Shown one piece after another: positions 57,787 to 64,000 of a DNA stretch of 64,000 bases. Both the position numbers and the translations under genes were made by a program. The notes below the pieces were generated by a model. That model saw nothing but the letters and a program-made list of their open reading frames with translations. It was not told the origin of the DNA and made no database searches. This stretch comes from Anaerolineae bacterium. Its GTDB lineage: Bacteria; Chloroflexota; Anaerolineae; Aggregatilineales; Phototrophicaceae. Each line of letters starts with the position of its first letter. Position 1 is the stretch's first letter. The stretch covers positions 60,554 through 124,553 of the forward strand of contig JAJEGA010000086.1 of the NCBI GenBank assembly GCA_022820125.1, in the 5' to 3' direction.

Positions 57787-60411
57787 ATGGCTGACAGCTC
57801 GATACAACCTATCAACATCGAAAGCGAAATGCGCGATGCCTATCTAAGTTATGCGATGAGCGTGATCGTGTCGCGGGCGCTGCCCGATGCGCGCGATGGC
57901 TTGAAGCCGGTGCATCGGCGCATACTTTACGCCATGCATGATATGGGCATAGACGCGAGCGGCGGGCACAAGAAAAGCGCCCGAATCGTAGGCGAGGTGC
58001 TGGGCAAGTATCATCCGCACGGGGACGGCGCCGTCTACGACACGATGGTGCGGATGGCGCAAGACTTTTCGATGCGCTATATGCTCATCGACGGGCAAGG
58101 CAACTTCGGCAGCATTGACGGCGATGGCGCGGCCGCGATGCGCTATACCGAGGCGCGGATGGCGCATATCGGGGGCGAGTTGCTGGTTGACATCAACAAG
58201 GAAACAGTTGAATTCGTCGACAATTTTGACGGGTCGCTGCGCGAGCCGGCTGTCTTGCCGTCGATGGCGCCGAACTTGCTCGTCAATGGCGCATCGGGCA
58301 TCGCCGTGGGCATGTCAACCAATATCCCGCCGCACAATCTGGGCGAGATCTGCGACGCGTTGGTGTACATGCTGGAGCAGTGGGAGCGGCTTGACGCGAT
58401 TGATGTCGATGATTTGACGCGATTCGTCAAGGGGCCGGATTTCCCCACGGGCGGCGTGATTTACAAGATGCGCGGCGAGGAGGACATGCTGCGCTCGGCA
58501 TTTGATACGGGTCGCGGCAAGATCACGCTGCGGGCGAAAGTGCATATCGAAGACATGGGGCGGGGCAAATCGCGGATAATCGTCAGCGAGCTGCCCTTCC
58601 AGACGAACAAAACGACGCTGATCGAACGCATCGCCAGCCTGGCCAGCAGCGGCAAGCTCGAAGGATTGGCGGATCTGCGCGATGAATCCGACCGACAGAA
58701 CCCGGTGCGGCTGGTGATCGAATTGCAGCGGGGCGCCGAAGTGACCGATGTCATGGCGCAGTTGTTCAAGCTGACGCCGCTGCAAACGACTTTTGGCATC
58801 ATCATGCTGGCTCTCGTTGATGGGCAGCCGCGCACGCTCACGTTGAAACGAGCGCTGAGGGTGTATCTGGAGCACCGGCTGGAGGTTGTTCAACGCCGCA
58901 GCGCCTTTGACCTGGCGCGGGCGAAAGAACGAGCGCATGTGCTCGAAGGGCTGATCATCGCGCTGGACAATCTGGACGCCGTCATCAAGACGATTCGCCG
59001 GTCTCGCACTACTGAAACGGCGCGCGCCAACCTGATGCGAAACTTCAAAGTAACCGAAATACAAGCGATGGCGATTCTGGCGATGCCGCTGCGGCGCCTG
59101 GCTTCACTGGAGATGCGCAAAATTCGCCAGGAGCACAAAGAAAAGCGGCGGCTGATCAAGAACTTGGAGTCGCTTTTGGCGAGCCCGCTGAAGCAGCGGC
59201 AGACAATCGCTGAAGAGCTGGAGCGGGTCAAAGAAGATTATGGCGATGCGCGGCGCACGATTATCGCCGAGGGCGAGGCTTCCGGTTTGACCCAAGCCGA
59301 CTTCCTGGCGCCGGAAGCGAAGACAGTGGTGATGCTTAGCGTAAAGGGCGACCTGGGGCGGACCGCGCTGGACGAAGCGCCGCGAGTGACAACCGCGACC
59401 AAGGCGCCGCCGCGGCTGCTCCAGCATAGCACGACGGCGCATGCGCTGTACCTTTTCGCCGAAGACGGCTATTGCGCGAGCCTGCCGGTCCAGCAGATAC
59501 CGCCGGTGGCGACGGCTTCGCTGGGCACGCGCTTCAGTGATCTGAGCGCGCTAAACAAGCGGCGCAAGATTGCGGCTTTCCAGTGCCTGCCGCCTGAATT
59601 GGAGGGCGGCTACCTCAGCTTTATAACCGCCGCCGGCGCGGTCAAGCGTATGCAGGTCTCTGATCTGCCGGGGGTGATGGCGCGCGAGTTTCGGGTGATG
59701 AAGCTGGCCGAGCGCGATCGCATTGTTGAAGTGCTGTTCAGCCGAGGCGGGGAAGACTTGATGCTGACATCGGCGCGCGGTTACGCCATCCGATTCTGCG
59801 AGGACGATGTGCGGGCCACCGGTTTGAATTCGGGCGGCGTGCGCGGCATGCGCCTGGCGCTGAAGGGCGACCGGGTTGTGGCTGGCTCGCTTGCGGCTGA
59901 CGGCATGGTCGCCTGGAGCGTCAGCAGCGATGGCATCGCCAAGGCGTCGCCGATGATTGAATATAAGATGCAAGGCCGCGGGGGCAGTGGCGTCATCTCT
60001 ATGAAACGCGCCGAGGGCGATCCGGATGTGGCCGCGGCGCTTGCCGGCGGCTTGGACGAAGAGATTCTCGTCTTGACCAATAAGCGCAAAGCCAAGCGCG
60101 TGGCGCTTGGGGCGGCGAAGATTATGAAGCGGGCGGGAACGGGCGGCAGCCCCATAATCAGCTTAAGAGAAAAAGAACGCGTGGTCGGCCTTGCCGTATA
60201 CAGGCAGCGCATTGAGGACGGTGGCGCGCCTTCGGAGACGCGTTTCGCGCCTGCGACCGATGCGGCTCAAGCGGACGCGCCCGCGCCGGAGCCTTATCAA
60301 ATGAGCCTCGACGAGATCAAACTGCTGTTGGACGAGGCGGACAGCGTTGACGGCTCACAGAATGGCGCCAGCGCAAATGGCAAAGAGCCTAACGCGGGCG
60401 ATGACGATTAA
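57787..60411 (+). CDS. gyrA: DNA gyrase subunit A (or topoisomerase IV A)
   Basis: This 874-residue subunit cleaves and rejoins DNA. The catalytic Tyr120 is in [10 protein letters not shown]. The quinolone-determining stretch reads [12 protein letters not shown], with Gly81 where E. coli GyrA has Ser83 and Asp85 at the Asp87 place. The C-terminal pinwheel contains QGRGGSG (residues 729-735) where gyrases have QRRGGKG, and a disordered acidic tail ends the protein. So it looks like GyrA with an atypical box; a ParC-like role is possible. No gyrB is adjacent. ATG 57787 is preceded by an in-frame TTG. Its 3' end overlaps the next gene on the other strand by 23 bases. Confidence 0.92.
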   Translation: MADSSIQPINIESEMRDAYLSYAMSVIVSRALPDARDGLKPVHRRILYAMHDMGIDASGGHKKSARIVGEVLGKYHPHGDGAVYDTMVRMAQDFSMRYMLIDGQGNFGSIDGDGAAAMRYTEARMAHIGGELLVDINKETVEFVDNFDGSLREPAVLPSMAPNLLVNGASGIAVGMSTNIPPHNLGEICDALVYMLEQWERLDAIDVDDLTRFVKGPDFPTGGVIYKMRGEEDMLRSAFDTGRGKITLRAKVHIEDMGRGKSRIIVSELPFQTNKTTLIERIASLASSGKLEGLADLRDESDRQNPVRLVIELQRGAEVTDVMAQLFKLTPLQTTFGIIMLALVDGQPRTLTLKRALRVYLEHRLEVVQRRSAFDLARAKERAHVLEGLIIALDNLDAVIKTIRRSRTTETARANLMRNFKVTEIQAMAILAMPLRRLASLEMRKIRQEHKEKRRLIKNLESLLASPLKQRQTIAEELERVKEDYGDARRTIIAEGEASGLTQADFLAPEAKTVVMLSVKGDLGRTALDEAPRVTTATKAPPRLLQHSTTAHALYLFAEDGYCASLPVQQIPPVATASLGTRFSDLSALNKRRKIAAFQCLPPELEGGYLSFITAAGAVKRMQVSDLPGVMAREFRVMKLAERDRIVEVLFSRGGEDLMLTSARGYAIRFCEDDVRATGLNSGGVRGMRLALKGDRVVAGSLAADGMVAWSVSSDGIAKASPMIEYKMQGRGGSGVISMKRAEGDPDVAAALAGGLDEEILVLTNKRKAKRVALGAAKIMKRAGTGGSPIISLREKERVVGLAVYRQRIEDGGAPSETRFAPATDAAQADAPAPEPYQMSLDEIKLLLDEADSVDGSQNGASANGKEPNAGDDD

Positions 60412-61483
60412 GCAGCGCCTCAAGTTCAGCGTCGTATTGGGGCGCCATTAGCCGCCAATCGTATTGCGCTATCGCATCGCGCAGCGCAGACGTATCCAAA
60501 TTGAGTTTGTTATCCAGATGGTAGCGCAGTTGGGCGGTCAGCCGGTTGTTTTGGTAGAGGCAGGCAGCTTTCAGGTCTTCGGGTATCAGGTGGGGATAGT
60601 TGAGCCGGTCGGGCAAGATGGGAATGCAGCGGCAATAAATCGCCTCGCAGACGGAAACGCCGAAGAACTCCTGCCGCGCCGTGCTTACCACGTAATCGGC
60701 GCGCCACAGAAGCCGCGCATAATCGGCGAATGATTCGACATAGCCGAGCTGGATGATGCGCTCGCCGAGCAGCGACCGCGCCCTATGAAATGACTCGGGC
60801 AGGTCGCCGAAGCGCTCGCCGGTGATCGCCAGCTTAAATTCGTAGCCCGCCTCGGCGAGTTCAATCATGCTGTCGACGAATTTCGCCGGGTCTTTGTCAT
60901 GTTCCCAGCGGTGATTCCACAAGATGAGGGGTTGGCCGCCGGCGCGGCGCTGAACGCGGTGTTCGTCAAAACGGCTCAGGTCGATGCCGAGCGGCAATAC
61001 GCGTGATTTGGCGCGGATTTCCTCAATCGTCTGCAGTTCGTTGTAATCGGCGAAGTGTTTGAGCATTAGCGGCAGTTTGGCCAGAAAATCGTCCAGGTGA
61101 AACTGGCTATTGAAGTAATTGGCATCGGCGCAGAGCGCGCTCGCATAATTGATGAATCCGTAGCGCCAGCCGTGATTCTGACGCCGACTCTGTGGATAAG
61201 ACAGTTGGTTCTCGTGGAAATACATTGCGACCGGCGCCTCAGCCAGGCGCGCGCGCGTCAAGGCGCGGAAGATCGAAAGGTCAATCATGCTTGAAGCCAG
61301 AATGAGGTCCGGCGTCGTATCCAGCAGGCGCGCGAAGGTGATGGCGGCGCCTTGCATACGCCACTTCCAGAATTGAGCCGGCAGGGGGATCAGATCAATG
61401 TCGTGTCGGGAGAAGCGCTGGCAGCCATCAGCCCAGGCTTTGTGGCTGCCGCCGTAATAGGACTCAAGCAGTGCGATGCGCAT
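60389..61483 (-). CDS. GTDC1/QTMAN-like glycosyltransferase (possible tRNA-queuosine mannosyltransferase)
   Basis: This 364-residue protein has the N-terminal signature [15 protein letters not shown] of the DUF3524 family, then [12 protein letters not shown], a split GT-B fold with [13 protein letters not shown], and the GT-1-type [13 protein letters not shown] loop. The human member GTDC1 (QTMAN) mannosylates queuosine in tRNA-Asp; for bacterial members the role is inferred. No queuosine genes are adjacent. It follows the RSH gene by three bases, so they form an operon. Confidence 0.82.
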   Translation of the reverse strand: MRIALLESYYGGSHKAWADGCQRFSRHDIDLIPLPAQFWKWRMQGAAITFARLLDTTPDLILASSMIDLSIFRALTRARLAEAPVAMYFHENQLSYPQSRRQNHGWRYGFINYASALCADANYFNSQFHLDDFLAKLPLMLKHFADYNELQTIEEIRAKSRVLPLGIDLSRFDEHRVQRRAGGQPLILWNHRWEHDKDPAKFVDSMIELAEAGYEFKLAITGERFGDLPESFHRARSLLGERIIQLGYVESFADYARLLWRADYVVSTARQEFFGVSVCEAIYCRCIPILPDRLNYPHLIPEDLKAACLYQNNRLTAQLRYHLDNKLNLDTSALRDAIAQYDWRLMAPQYDAELEALLNRHRPR

Positions 61484-61486
61484 CGC

Positions 61487-63703
61487 TCAACTGGTATTGC
61501 GGCGGCGCGCCTCAACCACATTGGGCACCAGATCGATCTTGGAGAGGATGCGCGTGAGCTGTTGGTTGTTGGCGATTTCGAGCTGCAGGTTCAAGGTGGC
61601 GATATGCTGGCGCGTGTTGACATCGACCGAAGTAATGTTCACGCTTTCTTCGGCGATGATGGTGCTGATCTCGCGCAGCAGTCCTTCGCGGTCATAAGCG
61701 ACGACCTCGACCGGCGCCAGATAGCGCAGCTCATCTTCTTCCGTGCCCCAAGAGACATCAATCAAGCGTTCGGTCTCGCGCATGTTGACCATGTTGGGGC
61801 AATCAGTGCGATGCACGGTGACGCCCCGCCCGCGCGTGATGTAGCCAATAATGTCGTCGCCAGCCATGGGGCTGCAGCAGCGCCCCAGGTTGACGAGCAA
61901 TCCGCCGGCGCCCATGATGCTGACGCCTTTGGCGACGCTGGCGCTCCTTGATTTGGCGCGCGGCTTCAGCAGCTCTTCTTCGCTGGCGCTCTCAGCCGCT
62001 TTACGGCGCTCGTCTTCGAGAACGCGGTTGGTGATTTGCGAGCCGGTGACATCGCCAGCGCCGATCGCGGCGAGGAAATCATCCAGCTTGTCGAAATTCA
62101 ACAGGCGCGCGACCGAATCAAAACTGACTTTCTCCAGCACGCCCAGGCGCTTGAGCTCGCGCTCCAGCACTTCGCGGCCCATGGCGATGTGTTTATCGCG
62201 ATTTTGCTTGCGCAGCCAATGTCGGATTTTGGTGCGAGCGCGGCTGGTGACGGCGTAATCGAGATCAGGATTCAGCCAGTCCATGCTGGGTCCGCCGCGT
62301 TTGGCGGTCAGGATCTCGACCTGGTCGCCCATTTTCAGCTTGTAATTCAGCGGCACCAGGCGACCATTCACTTTGGCGCCGCGGCAGCGATTGCCGATAT
62401 CGGTGTGAATATGATAAGCAAAGTCGATGGGAGTGGCGCCGACCGGCAGATCGATGATGTCGCCATTGGGCGTCACGCTATAGACGCGATCCTGAAAGAC
62501 TTCCGACTTGACGGTATCGACAAATTGCGAGGCGTCATTGACTTCGGGACCAAACTCCATCAGACGGCGCAAAAAGGCGAGGCGCTGCTCAAAAGCCTGA
62601 TCGCGTCCGTTGCCGCCTTCTTTGTAGCGCCAGTGCGCGGCGATGCCATATTCAGCGTCTTCGTGCATTTCCCAGGTGCGAATCTGGATTTCGACCGTTT
62701 TGCCTTCGTCATCATGGACGGCGGTGTGCAGGCTGCGATAAAAGTTGTCTTTGGGATTGGCGATATAATCATCAAACTCGCCGGGGATCGGGCGCCAGAG
62801 GTTGTGCGCGATGCCGAGCGCCAGATAACATTCCGCCAGCGTGTCGACCAGGACGCGCATGCCGCGGATATCATAAATCTGTTCCAGCGGCAGGTCTTTC
62901 TTGGTCATCTTGTTGTATATGCTAAAGATATGTTTGGGGCGGGCGGTGATGGTGACGTTCATAATTCGGCTGGCGTTCAGCTCGCCAATCAAGCGATCCC
63001 GGATGCGGGCGACGTATGATTCGCGCTCGTCGCGCCGCTCGTCCAGCGCCTTTGCAATCGAGCGGTAGGCGTTGGGATTGAGATAGCGGAAGCTCAGATC
63101 TTCCAGTTCCCACTTCATCTGCCAGATGCCGAGGCGGTTGGCCAGGGGCGCAAAGATGTCCATTGTCTCTTGCGCGACGGCGCGCTGCTTGCGCCGCGGC
63201 AGGTAACCGAGGGTGCGCATATTGTGCAGGCGATCGGCCAGCTTAACCAGGACAACGCGGACATCGTCGCCCATGGTCAGCATGATCTTGCGGATATATT
63301 CCATTTCGCGGTTGACGGCGCTGGAGCGGCGCGAATTGCCAGCGGTCGACACGTTTTTTATGGGCAGATTCTTCAGCTTGGTAACGCCATCGACAAGCTT
63401 GGCGATGGTCGCGCCGAATTCGCCGCGCAAAGCCTCAACGCTGATATCGCTGTCCTCGGCGACATCGTGAAGCAAGCCGGCGGCGATGGTCTCGGCATCC
63501 ATTTTCATCTCGGCGAGGATGCTGGCGACGGCGACGCAATGGGTGAAATAGGGCTCGCCCGATTTGCGCTTTTGCCCACTGTGGGCGGCTTCGGCCCGTT
63601 GGTAGGCGGCGGCGATGAGATCGGATTCAATAGGTTTAATATCAGGCAGGGCGTTCAGCAGTGATTCGAGGTCGCGGGAATAGACATTCGTCGAGGGCAA
63701 CAT
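61487..63703 (-). CDS. RelA/SpoT-type (p)ppGpp synthetase/hydrolase
   Basis: This 738-residue bifunctional-type stringent-response enzyme has the HD hydrolase motif GLLHDVAEDSD and the synthetase core YDIRGMRVLV, NFYRSLHT and VEIQIRTWEMHEDAEYG. A TGS domain (TPNGDIIDLPVGATPIDFAY) and a C-terminal ACT domain that senses starvation follow. All key stretches for both activities look present, so it is probably a Rel enzyme. ATG 63703 is used, with a GTG just upstream as an alternative. The mannosyltransferase-like gene follows. Confidence 0.95.
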   Translation of the reverse strand: MLPSTNVYSRDLESLLNALPDIKPIESDLIAAAYQRAEAAHSGQKRKSGEPYFTHCVAVASILAEMKMDAETIAAGLLHDVAEDSDISVEALRGEFGATIAKLVDGVTKLKNLPIKNVSTAGNSRRSSAVNREMEYIRKIMLTMGDDVRVVLVKLADRLHNMRTLGYLPRRKQRAVAQETMDIFAPLANRLGIWQMKWELEDLSFRYLNPNAYRSIAKALDERRDERESYVARIRDRLIGELNASRIMNVTITARPKHIFSIYNKMTKKDLPLEQIYDIRGMRVLVDTLAECYLALGIAHNLWRPIPGEFDDYIANPKDNFYRSLHTAVHDDEGKTVEIQIRTWEMHEDAEYGIAAHWRYKEGGNGRDQAFEQRLAFLRRLMEFGPEVNDASQFVDTVKSEVFQDRVYSVTPNGDIIDLPVGATPIDFAYHIHTDIGNRCRGAKVNGRLVPLNYKLKMGDQVEILTAKRGGPSMDWLNPDLDYAVTSRARTKIRHWLRKQNRDKHIAMGREVLERELKRLGVLEKVSFDSVARLLNFDKLDDFLAAIGAGDVTGSQITNRVLEDERRKAAESASEEELLKPRAKSRSASVAKGVSIMGAGGLLVNLGRCCSPMAGDDIIGYITRGRGVTVHRTDCPNMVNMRETERLIDVSWGTEEDELRYLAPVEVVAYDREGLLREISTIIAEESVNITSVDVNTRQHIATLNLQLEIANNQQLTRILSKIDLVPNVVEARRRNTS

Positions 63704-64000
63704 CACGCATTCACCTGAAGAGACCTTTGAGACTAGGTTAGCATATTCTGACTCAATTGTCGCCTTTTCGGTTTCAGATCCAGGGCAATCGCATCAAATT
63801 TTTCTTAACCATAGAGAACACAGAGGGCACAGAAGCAGAACAAAGTAAGTAATGCGAATAAGGGCGATGCTAATCTGATTCGAGATCTGTAGGGGCGAGA
63901 CTTGTCTCGCCCACTATGTCGCCATTGTACATGTGGGCGACTCAAGAGTCGCCCCTACGTCGTTCCTTCATTTTGTTGCATTACTTTATTGGACTTACTG
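63704..64000. other. Right-end gene-free stretch with repeat
   Basis: The 297 bases after the RSH gene hold AT-richer non-coding sequence and one paired hairpin repeat (63889-63958). No coding sequence is supported; the next gene, if any, lies off the window. Confidence 0.6.
63889..63958. repeat. Paired hairpin repeat element (70 bp)
   Basis: GTAGGGGCGAGACTTGTCTC, continuing into GCCC at the left, and GGGCGACTCAAGAGTCGCCC, continuing into CTAC at the right, face inward with terminal GTAGGGGCGA/TCGCCCCTAC repeats. Confidence 0.8.

Overview
The window is about 64 kb of a GC-rich (roughly 57-58% by eye) bacterial chromosome holding about 50 protein genes, one tRNA and short intergenic gaps. Gene content points to a Chloroflexota bacterium, probably of the Anaerolineae/Aggregatilineales kind. 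The clues are a Rex regulator, an F1 gene block atpA-G-D-C, a beta' RNA polymerase subunit with a large helical insert, sugar ABC cassettes without their own ATPase, lipoproteins with Pro/Thr linkers, frequent TTG/GTG starts and short 'GTAGGGGCG' hairpin repeats. This assignment is inference; no marker gene was searched.

Layout. 1-2.8 kb: the end of a molybdenum hydroxylase and a YqeC-MocA-like cofactor gene. 2.8-11 kb: a two-RCK K+ channel, purine nucleoside phosphorylase, fatty-acid synthesis genes fabF-fabH, an SDR, a GNAT protein and proC. 12.2-16.7 kb: atpAGDC with promoter, candidate Rex site and terminator. 16.8-19.3 kb: a MreB homologue, rex and a GbsR-type regulator. 19.4-23.1 kb: tRNA-Leu(UAG), tig, clpP, clpX. 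23.2-32.7 kb: a metallo-beta-lactamase-fold protein, obgE-nadD, a double solute-binding protein, two EamA transporters, two Mn-type superoxide dismutases (one Tat-exported) and a fumarase/aspartase. 32.9-35.6 kb: a low-GC two-gene island with a GHKL ATPase and an unknown partner, the best candidate here for an undescribed system. 35.7-38.9 kb and 47.7-50.9 kb: two sugar-type ABC cassettes. Between them lie an HD protein, a LysM L,D-transpeptidase, secreted proteins, an S1 protein, VKOR and moeA. 51.2-63.7 kb: rpoC with its own promoter, a clan-A glycosidase lipoprotein, gyrA, a GTDC1/QTMAN-like glycosyltransferase and a RelA/SpoT enzyme.

How the parts fit. rex lies near the ATP synthase block, and Rex-like 18-bp sites sit at both the rex and the atp promoters, suggesting NADH/NAD+ control of energy genes. 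The Mo hydroxylase, YqeC-MocA and MoeA all serve molybdenum cofactor use. In both ABC cassettes a hairpin repeat lies between the binding-protein gene and the first permease gene, and a hairpin pair follows the last gene, which could set differential mRNA stability. No CRISPR array, IS element, prophage or rRNA gene was seen.
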